A stretch of DNA of 64,000 nt from PMP191F sp047602185 (GTDB lineage: Bacteria > Bacteroidota > Bacteroidia > Chitinophagales > Chitinophagaceae): the NCBI GenBank assembly GCA_047602185.1, contig JASGHY010000001.1:6944001-7008000 (forward strand), read 5' to 3'. Under the pieces are notes generated by a model. That model was not told the origin of the DNA and made no database searches. It saw only the letters and a program-made list of their open reading frames with translations. Position numbers and translations under genes: made by a program. Position 1 is the stretch's first letter. The number at the start of each line of letters is the position of its first letter. Positions 9,347-17,579 of the stretch are shown here, one piece after another.

Positions 9347-10063
9347 ATGTCAATAAAACTCCGCGTTTCGCAACCCTGTCACGAAGACTGGAATAAAATG
9401 ACACCTGGTGAGCAGGGTAGGTTTTGTGCTGCCTGTGCAAAGACGGTGATAGATTTTAGTATGATGAGTGATAGGGAATTGTTTGAATATTTTTCAATGG
9501 CCGCTGGGAAAAACGTTTGCGGAAGATTTACCCGCAGACAACTGGAAACAGAAGTGGGAACAGTAAGGCCACAACAGGTTTCATGGAAATACGTATGGAA
9601 TATGTTAGTGGCCGCTGTTTTACTCGCAGCAGATGCAAAGGCTCAATCAAAATTGCCCTTACAACAACAAGTTGTATTACAGGAAGAGAACAGGAGGGCT
9701 ACTCAATTTCTTTCAGAAGATAAGATCACTATCCGGCAATCGGTTGATCAGCTTTTTAATGCAGTTCAACAGGTTACAGCTCTTGTGCTGGATGTAGAAA
9801 GCAACAGGCCGGTTGCGGGAGCAACAGTTACCGTATCGGGCACTTCTTTTTCTGTAAAGACTGATAAAGACGGAAAGTTTGTATTCAAAGTGCCCTTGCA
9901 GAATAAAGGAAAGGCGGAGTTTAAGATCGTTGCTCCGGGGTATGAGAGCATAGAGGTGGCATTGCCCGGAAAAGGGAGAACAAAAGAAGTCGTATACCTG
10001 TACCCGGAAAACATGATAATGGGAAAAATAGCCATCTCAGATTCGTCCCGGTATAAATATTAG
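9347..10063 (+). CDS. Cys-rich-head / carboxypeptidase-regulatory tail protein (paralogue 1)
   Basis: 238 residues starting MSIKLRVSQPCHEDWNKM. The first ~65 residues contain a conserved C-H...C-x2-C...C pattern (PCHEDWNKMTPGEQGRFC, AACAKTVIDFS, NVCGRF) that looks metal-binding. Next comes one hydrophobic segment (WKYVWNMLVAAVLLAADAKAQ, about 82-103) ending in an AKAQ signal-peptidase-like site. The rest carries a CarboxypepD_reg-like fold (VESNRPVAGATVTVSGTSFSVKTDKDGKFVFKV). The head would be cytosolic and the tail periplasmic. The next gene is a paralogue with the same start. Function unknown. Confidence 0.7.
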   Translation: MSIKLRVSQPCHEDWNKMTPGEQGRFCAACAKTVIDFSMMSDRELFEYFSMAAGKNVCGRFTRRQLETEVGTVRPQQVSWKYVWNMLVAAVLLAADAKAQSKLPLQQQVVLQEENRRATQFLSEDKITIRQSVDQLFNAVQQVTALVLDVESNRPVAGATVTVSGTSFSVKTDKDGKFVFKVPLQNKGKAEFKIVAPGYESIEVALPGKGRTKEVVYLYPENMIMGKIAISDSSRYKY

Positions 10064-10083
10064 TCAGCTGTATGGTATTACCT

Positions 10084-10111
10084 GGCTCCGACCTGACAGG
10101 TTGAGCCTTTT
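10084..10111 (+). terminator. Likely rho-independent terminator
   Basis: GGCTC pairs with GAGCC and inner ACCT pairs with AGGT across a GAC loop. Four Ts follow, 20 bases after the stop of the gene ending at 10063. Confidence 0.5.
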
Positions 10112-10181
10112 AATCGCAGCTTGTTTATATCCGGGGGCTGGTTTCATTAAACTCAATTGTTAATCCCAAAATTCATTGCTT

Positions 10182-11228
10182 ATGTCTATCAAACTTAAGG
10201 TGCCGGAACCTTGTCATGAGGATTGGAATAAAATGATGCCTGGTGAACAGGGACGATTTTGCAACGCCTGCGCCAGGAACGTAGTGGATTTTAGTATGAT
10301 GAGTGACAAGGAAGTGTTGGAATACTTTTCAACAGCAGGTGCCAATGTATGCGGCAGATTTAACAATGACCAGTTGAACAAAAAACTGGAAGAGAAAAGA
10401 CCCAGGCGTTTTTCGTGGGTATATATGTGGAATATGCTGGTAGCGGCTACGTTATTATCAGTGGATGCAAAAGCACAAACAAAAAAGCCTGTTCATAAAA
10501 AGAGTGTTGCTCCTGTTAAAAAAACAACCGCTGTTTCTATAGTCATGGGAGCTCCTGTAATCAGGATTCCCGACGAAAAAAGTGAACCGGAAAAGCCTGC
10601 TGTGTTATCGGCCCGGATCCTTGATAAGGAGACCAACCAACCTGTAGGGTTTGCCACCATAACAGCAAAAAGTATTGCTTATGGATTCGCTGCCGATTCT
10701 AATGGACATTTTACAATGAAAGTTCAACCCGGTGCTGATACACTTGAGATCAGTGCCATTGGTTACCGCACTGCAATACATCATATTGACGCTACAGATC
10801 CGGAACCTGTTATATACCTGGAAGCTGCACAGAAAGAGCTGGATCCCGTAGTAATTAAATCTGGCTATCGTTATATCACAGCCCTAGCGGGAGGTGTTAC
10901 GATGGTTAGAAGTGTTTCCTTTAAAGAGAAGGTCGGACGCCTGGCTGAATCATTGCTACCCAAAAAGGATGTGGTTGTCTATCCCAATCCTGTTTTGCCG
11001 GGTAATACCCTGCAGGTAAGGTTGGCTTTAAAAGAAGCAGGCGAACACCGTCTTGAACTGTTTGCCGTAAATGGTCAGTTGATGCATGCAGAACAGGTGC
11101 AGATGAACACAAAAGAACAAACCCTCAGTCTGCTAATCAATCCAAACTGGAGTCGTGGCATTTATTGGCTGAGGGTCTCCAACCGTACTTCAAAGAGTGT
11201 GTACCAGTCGAAAGTGCTGGTACAATAA
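10182..11228 (+). CDS. Cys-rich-head protein with T9SS sorting domain (paralogue 2)
   Basis: 348 residues from ATG 10182. This start gives MSIKLKVPEPCHEDWNKM, aligning exactly with the preceding paralogue; an in-frame TTG two codons upstream is less likely. It has the same Cys-rich head (CHEDWNKM, FCNACARNVVDFS, NVCGRF) and the same hydrophobic segment ending DAKAQ near residue 100. Then follow a CarboxypepD_reg-like domain (SARILDKETNQPVGFATITAK) and a type A T9SS C-terminal domain (VVVYPNPVLPGNTLQVRL ... GIYWLRVSNRTSKSVYQSKV). A T9SS signal on a protein whose export signal is internal is unusual. It lies 118 bp downstream of paralogue 1. Confidence 0.72.
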   Translation: MSIKLKVPEPCHEDWNKMMPGEQGRFCNACARNVVDFSMMSDKEVLEYFSTAGANVCGRFNNDQLNKKLEEKRPRRFSWVYMWNMLVAATLLSVDAKAQTKKPVHKKSVAPVKKTTAVSIVMGAPVIRIPDEKSEPEKPAVLSARILDKETNQPVGFATITAKSIAYGFAADSNGHFTMKVQPGADTLEISAIGYRTAIHHIDATDPEPVIYLEAAQKELDPVVIKSGYRYITALAGGVTMVRSVSFKEKVGRLAESLLPKKDVVVYPNPVLPGNTLQVRLALKEAGEHRLELFAVNGQLMHAEQVQMNTKEQTLSLLINPNWSRGIYWLRVSNRTSKSVYQSKVLVQ

Positions 11229-11264
11229 CGGGCGATTCTTCGCCTGTTTTCGCCTTTCATACAG

Positions 11265-11292
11265 AAAATACCGGCCGGGGGGCCGGTATTTT
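11265..11292 (+). terminator. Rho-independent terminator
   Basis: Perfect 12-bp stem AAAATACCGGCC / GGCCGGTATTTT around a GGGG tetraloop, running into a T tract. It lies 36 bases after the stop of the T9SS paralogue. Confidence 0.85.
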
Positions 11293-11461
11293 TGTTGCTG
11301 CCAGTCCCCACGCATAGCTCCTGTTTGTCCCTGTGCATGCAGGTCGTCCCTAAAGCCTGCACATCATCCCTCTTATTTGTAAACGGCTGATAGCCAGCGT
11401 AGTTTTGAATTGCAAACGCTGAAATGCTCTTGCACAATTCATCAAATTAAAAACTACAGAT

Positions 11462-12106
11462 ATGAAAAAATTAATGCTTATCAGCCTGCTGATCTTAACA
11501 AGTGCCCGTTTGTTAATGGCGCAACCTGCCGGTAATAATGCTGCCTATGTCAGTGCCATAGAAGCCCAATTGAAGGTGTTGGATACAGCTACCAGTGGAG
11601 CTACTTTAACTTCCCTTGCCGATAAATTTGAACAGATAGGACAGGGATGGGAAGCCTATTATTATGCGGCTTATTGTAACATTACCCTGCTGAACACCAT
11701 TGCAGACAGAAGCACCACAGACCCCATTATTGATAAAGCCGAGAAACAGATAAAACAGGCGGCAACGCTTAGCCCCGATAATGCTGAAATAGCCATTGTA
11801 CAGGCAATGGTGATCTATTCACGGGTACTGGTAAACCCTACGGATCGCTGGACTTCGCTGAATGAAGGCGACAGTTACCTGGCCAAAGCCAAAAAACTGG
11901 ACCCAGCCAACCCTCGTCCCTATGTTATTGAAGCAAGGGTAAAAGCTAACACCCCTGAAATGCTGGGTGGTGGGGTAGATGCTGCAAAGACTGCGCTTGA
12001 TAGCTGCTTTGCTAAATTGAAAACCTTTCAGCCTGCCAACAGCATTGCTCCCAGGTGGGGTGAAGGACTCGCAAAAAGATTAAAGGAAAAAATTGCGCAG
12101 CTATAG
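11462..12106 (+). CDS. Exported TPR-like hypothetical protein
   Basis: 214 residues with a signal peptide (MKKLMLISLLILTSARLLMA, then QPAG). The mature part is helical with repeat-like segments (AYYYAAYCNITLLNTIADRS, DKAEKQIKQAATLSPDNAEIAIVQAMVIY, AKAKKLDPANPRPYVIEARVK) typical of divergent tetratricopeptide repeats. It ends 16 bp before the likely start of the LytTR membrane regulator, so the two are probably co-transcribed. The periplasmic partner is unknown. Confidence 0.72.
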   Translation: MKKLMLISLLILTSARLLMAQPAGNNAAYVSAIEAQLKVLDTATSGATLTSLADKFEQIGQGWEAYYYAAYCNITLLNTIADRSTTDPIIDKAEKQIKQAATLSPDNAEIAIVQAMVIYSRVLVNPTDRWTSLNEGDSYLAKAKKLDPANPRPYVIEARVKANTPEMLGGGVDAAKTALDSCFAKLKTFQPANSIAPRWGEGLAKRLKEKIAQL

Positions 12107-12122
12107 GTTTAAAACTGCCCGC

Positions 12123-13064
12123 ATGAATATCTTTACGGTTATGAGTGCAGGCGTACAGTTGTTTAAGCAGAAATTTCCTTACAATAGCTCATTAAAGAAC
12201 CGGTTGCTGGTAGCAGCCGGTTTTGGTTTGTTTGTTTTCCTGTTCTTATGGGGCTTCAAACCATTTGATATGACCTCCCTGGGAAATGAACGGCAGGTAT
12301 TACTGGTCAGTATCTTTTATGCCGTTTCTGCTTTTGCCTGTATTGCCATTACCACGCTTGTTTTGCCGCTGCTGTTTCCCCGTTTTTTTGAAGAAAACAA
12401 ATGGACTACGGCCAAGCAGGTCTTATACATGTTTTTCATTGTACTGATCGTTGGTGTGGTGAACTGCCTGCTGTCTGTTTTTATTTTTAATGCCAACGTT
12501 TCGCTGGTCAATATTTTCTGGTTTGAGGGCTATGCATTGGCAACAGCTTTTCTGCCAATTACCATCTATACTTTGTTCAAGCAAAATCGGTTGCTGCGAC
12601 ATTTTGAGCAGGAAGCAAAAGTGCTGGAAGAAAAACTGCAACAGAAACTGGCTGATGAAAAACAGGTTGCCATTACAGAAAAACAAACGGAACAAAAAGA
12701 AGAACTGATATTGTTTACCGGCGATTACCAGCAGGAGAAACTGGAATTACATCCCTCACAACTATATTATGTAGCTGCTGCCAGTAATTATGTAAAGATC
12801 TATTTTGAACAGAAGGGTAGACTACAATATTCCATCATTCGTATTACGATGAAAAAGGTGGAAGAATCGCTGGCTGGCCGGCCTGCGTTCTTTCGTTGTC
12901 ACAGGGCCTATATCGTTAATCTCGATAAAGTACAGCACGTAGAAGGAAATGCACAGGGGTATAAACTGCAATTACCGGGAGTAGAAGAACTGATCCCTGT
13001 TTCACGCAATCAGAATACGGAGTTCTCAGACAGGTTGTTGGCGGTGAGAGGGGGGAAGGTGTAA
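12123..13064 (+). CDS. Membrane-anchored LytTR family DNA-binding regulator
   Basis: 313 residues from ATG 12123 (MNIFTVMSAGVQLFKQKF). An in-frame TTG at 12093 overlaps the upstream gene and is less likely. There are four hydrophobic helices between about residues 25 and 150 (FGLFVFLFLWGF, FACIAITTLVLPLLF, MFFIVLIVGVVNCLLSVFIF, YALATAFLPITIYTLF). A Gln/Glu/Lys-rich coiled coil follows, then a LytTR domain over the last ~100 residues (YYVAAASNYVKIYFEQKGRL, FFRCHRAYIVNLDKVQHV, ELIPVSRNQN). This architecture acts as a one-component, membrane-tethered regulator. No histidine kinase is adjacent. Confidence 0.85.
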   Translation: MNIFTVMSAGVQLFKQKFPYNSSLKNRLLVAAGFGLFVFLFLWGFKPFDMTSLGNERQVLLVSIFYAVSAFACIAITTLVLPLLFPRFFEENKWTTAKQVLYMFFIVLIVGVVNCLLSVFIFNANVSLVNIFWFEGYALATAFLPITIYTLFKQNRLLRHFEQEAKVLEEKLQQKLADEKQVAITEKQTEQKEELILFTGDYQQEKLELHPSQLYYVAAASNYVKIYFEQKGRLQYSIIRITMKKVEESLAGRPAFFRCHRAYIVNLDKVQHVEGNAQGYKLQLPGVEELIPVSRNQNTEFSDRLLAVRGGKV

Positions 13065-13474
13065 GGCACAAGGCTCAAGGTACAAGGTGCAAGTAAAGCA
13101 TGTGCTAATGTGCAAATGGGAAACAGGAATTGGGAATTGTCACAAATCTTCAGTAGCTGACAGTTATTCTGACTCAAATTTTCTGTCGTTGCCTCCCTGG
13201 CGCGAGAGTTAGCGTAGCGCCCTCGTGTTTGCCATATACGCCCGGTCTCCGGCCGGGTTAACTTCACTCTTTTTATCCGGCTTCAGCCGGTAAGCAGAAG
13301 CATCATTCAATAAGGTAATGTATTCAGGTAATTGCCTCGTCCTTCAGGACAGGGCCAGGATAAAAAGCCTGAGATTTGTATCTGCAAATAGAGGCCAGAA
13401 CGACTACAATTTACCAACTTTCTTACTGCTCATAGCTCAAAGCTGTTTTCCCTTTTTAATTCAGCATTCGATAT
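13065..13474. repeat. Intergenic region with mosaic dispersed repeats
   Basis: No gene was seen. It starts with an imperfect tandem AAGGC(A/T)CAAGG-type string (13067-13100), also present near 24750. A segment at 13196-13260 (GCGCGAGAGTTAGC, CCCTCGTG, CCATATACGCCCGGTCTCCG) matches in inverted orientation the one at 14424-14497 (CCCGGTCGGAGACCGGGTGC, GGGCACGAG). A further small palindrome, CCGGCTTCAGCCGG, lies at 13278-13291. Confidence 0.6.
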
Positions 13475-14035
13475 TTATCCCGGAGGTGGGGGAAATTGTT
13501 CCGGCTTCTGATGATATTTCCGGGGAGTATATTCTATCGCTGCGTTTATCAGTTCGTCAAGTGTAAGTTTTCTTTTTTTCCGAAGCCTGAAAGGTTTGTG
13601 TTGAGTAGCGTGTGCTGTTACTGTTGTATCGGATTGTACAGGTGGTATTTCTACGGCAACAGAAGATGGCTGGATAGTTTGGTAAGGGATATTGTTGCGA
13701 TATCCCAGCTCGTACATCAGTTCTTCTAAATCATCCAGTATATAATTAGGGTCTCTGCCGAGGTTTAATTTCTTCATAGCAAGACCCGTAAGTTTTTTGT
13801 AGACTTCGTGTAATTGCCAGCTTTCGTGGAGCTGGCTGTAGATCATTGAAGCCAATCTTGCCGCGATCCCCATGCGGTAGGCATATTCTCTTGTTTTGGC
13901 AAACTCTGGCTTTGTCTTTACCCTTTTACCATCGAGACTGCTTTTGGCGCGGGCATACCATTTATCTCCCAGCTTGTACAGTGTGAGATCATCAATCGTT
14001 CTTTCCCATTTTATGGGTCCTACCTGGCGTGCCAT
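13475..14035 (-). CDS. Bacteroidota-specific hypothetical protein
   Basis: 186 residues beginning MARQVGPIKWERTIDDLTLYKLGDKWYARAK. The N-terminal pattern (a MARQ-GPIK start, a Tyr-Lys/Trp strand pair, then KTKPEFAKTREYAYRMGIAARLASMIYS) is one I recognise from uncharacterised, often multicopy Bacteroidota proteins. The C-terminus is basic then proline-rich (RLRKKRKLTLDELINAAI ... PEQFPPPPG). There is no signal peptide or membrane helix. The gene stands alone between two blocks of dispersed repeats, which would suit a mobile or recently gained gene. Confidence 0.65.
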   Translation of the reverse strand: MARQVGPIKWERTIDDLTLYKLGDKWYARAKSSLDGKRVKTKPEFAKTREYAYRMGIAARLASMIYSQLHESWQLHEVYKKLTGLAMKKLNLGRDPNYILDDLEELMYELGYRNNIPYQTIQPSSVAVEIPPVQSDTTVTAHATQHKPFRLRKKRKLTLDELINAAIEYTPRKYHQKPEQFPPPPG

Positions 14036-14727
14036 AGTTGAAATTACAAAGGGGAAATGGGATGGGATGTAGTAAGTAAGCTACATGGTTGTAGGTTATA
14101 AGTTGTAAGTTTTAGGTTAATACAGTTGCTAAATATTAGAAACTGGGGACTAAATGTTCAACTTATACACTAGTAGTCAATTTATTATGTTCATACATAC
14201 CAAGGCTGTATACTGTTTCTAGTTTAAAACATGCTGAAGTCGGGCTTAAAGCATTGGGCAGTGGCTAATCAATCATCAGTAGGTAACCAGTAAGTGACCA
14301 GGGTAAAAGCGCAGTTTCTAAGTAATTGATCGCTGATTTTAAGATTTGAACGGATTTCGCGGATGAGGGGAAGGCTAAGAGGGGAATACAGAGAAAAGGA
14401 GATCAAGAGTTAACTGCGAGAACGTGATCCCGGTCGGAGACCGGGTGCATATGGAGGGCACGAGTGATCCTGCGGAACACTGCGCGCCAGAGATCCTGAA
14501 TAAAAGTTCGAATACTGAATTTCCAATATCGAATTTCGAAGGAAAATGCAAAAAGGCAGAAGTATGAAGTCGGAGGCCTGATGTCCGAAAGACTCAACTG
14601 CAAATTGCCAACTGCCAACTTGTATTCCTCGCGGCTCGTAGCTCAAGGCTCGCAGCTTGCCCCTCACGACTGACGATTCACGTCTCACGACATTCTCCCA
14701 CAATGTATCTTACAGGCTACTCAAATC
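14036..14727. repeat. Intergenic region built of dispersed repeat modules
   Basis: 692 bases without a credible gene. It holds a TTATAAGTTGTAAGTTTTAGG string (14096-14116, compare 21810-21840) and the CCCGGTCGGAGACCGGGTGC block (14430-14449). It also has a TTGCCAACTGCCAACTTG / CTCGTAGCTCAAGGCTCGCAG / ACTGACGATTCACGTCTCACGA mosaic (14595-14695). The last set recurs near 24860-24925 (inverted) and 55590-55710. Confidence 0.6.
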
Positions 14728-15375
14728 TCACACTCTTTCCAACACCCATTTCGTGAAATCTGCAATGCTGTAAAATATTTCACCAGGTTGCAAGGATATT
14801 AGTTTTTCTGGTTCGGCAGTGGCGGCCCAGGCGGCAGCAACAACAGGAATACCTGCTTTTCTACTGGCGATAATATCGCTGGGAGCATCCCCTACATACC
14901 ATGTTTCTTCGGGCGCTATATCGGGCCATTGTTGCAATATGTTGGCAATGCCTTCTGCTTTACGCGGGCCGGCAGGTGAACCTGTTTCGAGCAGTTCGAA
15001 ATGATTGGTCAAGCCAAATTGTTCCAGTGAAATAACAGTGCTGTGTTGTCCTTTACCGGTTACCATTGCCACTTTTACACCTTTTTGCAATAATTGATCT
15101 AACAGCTCAGTGATACCGGCAAATGGTACGGGGCACATACCGTGCAGTTCTTTATAATGCTGAAGGTAAGCGGCAACGCCTTCTTCATAATGATCTGGTG
15201 CAAGTGCCAGGATAGTTCCTTCCTCAGAAGGGCCAAAGGTAGCAATGATCTCTTCGTCGGTAATGGTACGTGCAGCCAGCGGTTCTATTGATTTCCGGAA
15301 TGCTGCAATACATAAAGGAAGTGTGTCTGCTATAGTGCCATCCAGGTCGAAGATGATTGCTTTTATTTGTTTCAT
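14728..15375 (-). CDS. HAD-superfamily hydrolase, phosphoglycolate phosphatase-like
   Basis: 215 residues from ATG 15375 (MKQIKAIIFDLDGTIAD); a 15-codon upstream extension is not supported. Motif I is DLDGTIAD with both catalytic Asp, motif II is VAMVTGK, and motif III/IV is YVGDAPSDIIASRKAGIPVVAAAW. The cap is helical (about 15-85), as in type I HAD phosphatases of the Gph/PpaX group. The likely substrate is a small phosphate ester such as 2-phosphoglycolate; specificity cannot be read from sequence. It sits 117 bp downstream of xerD on the same strand. Confidence 0.82.
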   Translation of the reverse strand: MKQIKAIIFDLDGTIADTLPLCIAAFRKSIEPLAARTITDEEIIATFGPSEEGTILALAPDHYEEGVAAYLQHYKELHGMCPVPFAGITELLDQLLQKGVKVAMVTGKGQHSTVISLEQFGLTNHFELLETGSPAGPRKAEGIANILQQWPDIAPEETWYVGDAPSDIIASRKAGIPVVAAAWAATAEPEKLISLQPGEIFYSIADFTKWVLERV

Positions 15376-15446
15376 TGCTGAACGAAGATAAGTAAAGCTC
15401 GCAAAGACGCCGAGGCGCAAAAGACTTAAATCCTCATCAATCTTTC

Positions 15447-15492
15447 ATTCCCATTCACTATTGACCATTGACTATTCACTTGCATCAGCCAC
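15447..15492. repeat. Short dispersed repeat module next to the xerD stop
   Basis: A CATTCACTATTGACCATTGACTATTCACTTGCATCAGCCACTCACGA-type module (about 50 bp, running slightly into the 3' end of xerD) recurs almost identically at 25041-25088. It is one of several modules shared between intergenic regions here. Confidence 0.6.
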
Positions 15493-16395
15493 TCACGACT
15501 TAAACGCCGGATGAAAACGTTGCAGGGTTTCGCGGAGGTATTCGCGGTTAAGGTGGGTATAAATCTCAGTAGTAATAATGCTTTCATGCCCCAGCATTTC
15601 CTGTACAGCACGCAGATCGGCTCCGCCTTCTACAAGATGGGTGGCAAAGGAGTGGCGGAAGGTATGGGGTGAAATATTTTTAGTGATACCTGCTTTTTTA
15701 ACGAGATCTTTCAGCATTAAAAAGATCATTACACGGGTGAGCTTACTGCCTCTGCGATTGAGAAATAAGATGTCATCATTTCCTTTTGTAACAGGTACAT
15801 GCACTCTTATTTCGTTGCGATAGATGTTGATGTATTTGGTAGCTGAGGAACCAATAGGAACCAGTCGTTCTTTATCACCCTTACCGATCACACGGATAAA
15901 ACCTACATCAAGGTAAAGGTTGGAGAGCTTAAGATTTACCACTTCACTTACGCGGAGCCCGCAGCTATACATGGTTTCAAGAATGGCTTTGTTGCGGCCT
16001 CCTTCGGGTTTACTGAGATCTATCCGGGCGATGATGCTTTCTATCTCTTCATAGCCCAGTACATCCGGCAGGGCCCTCTTCAGCTTGGGCGCTTCCAGTA
16101 AGATGGTCGGATCTTTTTTTACAATGCCTTCAATGGTGCAGTACTTATAAAATGAGCGTAGCCCTGAAATAATGCGGGCTTGCGAAGTGGGCGTCATACC
16201 CAGTTCGCCAATCCATCGGATGAACTGCTGCAGATCCTTCAAATCTATATCCGACGGGGTTTTCATGGTCCCGTTATCCTGCAGATAGCTGGTCAGTTTC
16301 TCAATGTCATGCATGTAGGCATCCACCGAGTTATCGGATAATGATCTTTCCAGTTGCAGAAAGGCTTTAAAGCCCTTTTTATAAGGTTCCCACAT
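15493..16395 (-). CDS. xerD: Site-specific tyrosine recombinase XerD
   Basis: 300 residues from ATG 16395 (MWEPYKKGFKAFLQLERSLS), the normal XerC/D length; a 33-codon upstream extension is AT-rich and unlikely. An N-terminal SAM-like core-binding domain spans about 1-95 and the catalytic domain about 110-295. Catalytic residues are visible: Arg in CGLRVSEVVNL, Lys in GKGDKERLVP, HTFRH, and LGHESIITTEIYTH with the Tyr nucleophile. It resolves chromosome dimers at dif with FtsK. It appears to be the housekeeping copy: there are no att sites or phage genes nearby. Confidence 0.9.
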   Translation of the reverse strand: MWEPYKKGFKAFLQLERSLSDNSVDAYMHDIEKLTSYLQDNGTMKTPSDIDLKDLQQFIRWIGELGMTPTSQARIISGLRSFYKYCTIEGIVKKDPTILLEAPKLKRALPDVLGYEEIESIIARIDLSKPEGGRNKAILETMYSCGLRVSEVVNLKLSNLYLDVGFIRVIGKGDKERLVPIGSSATKYINIYRNEIRVHVPVTKGNDDILFLNRRGSKLTRVMIFLMLKDLVKKAGITKNISPHTFRHSFATHLVEGGADLRAVQEMLGHESIITTEIYTHLNREYLRETLQRFHPAFKS

Positions 16396-16418
16396 GAATG
16401 TTGATATGTTGCAAATAA

Positions 16419-16426
16419 CAAATTTA
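16419..16426 (-). promoter_or_regulatory. Candidate Bacteroidota -7 box for xerD
   Basis: On the minus strand this reads TAAATTTG, matching TAnnTTTG, 24 bases upstream of the xerD ATG. No convincing -33 TTTG was found. Confidence 0.35.
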
Positions 16427-16531
16427 TAATTTGAAGAGCTTGTATTAATTAAACTTTTATTTTCGGGACGATAAAAAGCCCTGTGGGGCTGCAAACAACG
16501 GGATTACAGGCGGAAAATTTCAAATTCTATT

Positions 16532-17032
16532 ATGGCAACATTTAACCTGAAGTCATTTAAGAAAACAATGCTGGCCAACCGGTCTAAACTGAGAAGGTTC
16601 CTGACAAAGCTGGAAAAAGAACCTCCACGTGGGTTGGACAGTCTTGCTGTAGCTACTGATGTTGAAATATGGAAGGAAACTGATTGCCTGGCCTGCGCCA
16701 ATTGCTGCAAAACCATGACGCCTACGTTTACCAAAACGGATATCAAACGTATTGCCCGTCACCTGGAAGTATCGGAAGAAGAGTTCCGTAAAAAATGGTT
16801 GTATAAAGACCGCGAAGGTGATTGGCTGAACAAGAAGAAGCCCTGCCAGTTCCTGAACCTGAAGGACAATAAATGCTCTATCTACGAGGTGCGTCCGCGC
16901 GACTGCTCAGGTTTCCCGCACCATACCCGCAAACGCATGATCGACTACATGCATGTCTTCAAACAAAATGTGGAGTATTGCCCGGCCACTTACAGGCTGG
17001 TGGAGAGGATGAAAGAGAAGCTGGAGAATTAA
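16532..17032 (+). CDS. YkgJ family cysteine-cluster protein
   Basis: 166 residues. It has the cysteine-cluster core CLACANCCKTMTPTFT at about residues 50-65, then CQFLNLKDNKCSIYEVRPRDC and a later FPHHTRK...EYCPATY, giving the Cys spacing of the zinc/iron-chelating CxxCxxCC family. A basic N-terminus (FNLKSFKKTMLANRSKLRRFL) precedes it. The role is unknown; members are proposed to bind Fe-S or Zn. It is transcribed divergently from xerD. Confidence 0.85.
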   Translation: MATFNLKSFKKTMLANRSKLRRFLTKLEKEPPRGLDSLAVATDVEIWKETDCLACANCCKTMTPTFTKTDIKRIARHLEVSEEEFRKKWLYKDREGDWLNKKKPCQFLNLKDNKCSIYEVRPRDCSGFPHHTRKRMIDYMHVFKQNVEYCPATYRLVERMKEKLEN

Positions 17033-17183
17033 TGTGCTAATTTGAAAATGTGCGAATAATAGCGGTTTAATCTTTGTCTTCATTCTAAAAACAATAGCTT
17101 GATGGTTGGATTGTTTGATTGCTGTTGCATTCAGACAAAAGGATTTTCCGATTTGCACATTGGCTAATTGGCACATCTGCACA
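17033..17183. repeat. TGTGC-AATTTG bordered dispersed repeat unit
   Basis: The unit opens with GTGCTAATTTGAAAATGTGC and closes with ATTTGCACATTGGCTAATTG then GCACATCTGCACATTA. These borders are inverted copies of each other. The core contains GATGGTTGGATTGTTTGATTG. Similar borders delimit 20000-20170 and 23064-23453. Confidence 0.6.
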
Positions 17184-17540
17184 TTACAAGTACACATCCT
17201 CAATAAAAAAGTACTCCGGTTCCTGGCCCTTCAGGAGGGTGATGGATAATACATCATACTGCACTTTCCTCCACTGTGGAAATTGTTCCTGGTAGGCAGC
17301 ACCTCCTTTTAGTAAACATTCCAGTTTTTTCTTCGAAATACTTTCTTCGGGCTGACCGTAGGTAAGACTGCGCCGTGTTTTAACTTCAATAAAGTGTAAA
17401 AGATCGTTGCGGTGGGCTATGATGTCAATTTCATAGTGTGAATGACGCCAGTTGCAGTGCAGAATAGTAAAGCCCTGTTGTCGCAGATACACTGCAGCCA
17501 GTTCTTCTCCTTTTTTCCCGGTATCATTATGGTGGCTCAT
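17184..17540 (-). CDS. YraN family (UPF0102) nuclease-fold protein
   Basis: 118 residues from ATG 17540 (MSHHNDTGKKGEELAAVYL); a longer upstream frame with a Cys-rich start is not family-like. It shows the YraN pattern: GKKGEELAAVYLRQQGF, then NWRHSHYEIDIIAHRNDLLHFIEVKTRRS with the Asp and Glu-x-Lys of a PD-(D/E)xK/Holliday-junction-resolvase-like fold. The function is not established. It is divergent from manA with a 39-bp gap, so they share a compact promoter region. Confidence 0.88.
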   Translation of the reverse strand: MSHHNDTGKKGEELAAVYLRQQGFTILHCNWRHSHYEIDIIAHRNDLLHFIEVKTRRSLTYGQPEESISKKKLECLLKGGAAYQEQFPQWRKVQYDVLSITLLKGQEPEYFFIEDVYL

Positions 17541-17579
17541 CGTTTGCTTTTTTGTATCATTGCAACCACATAACAGTAT

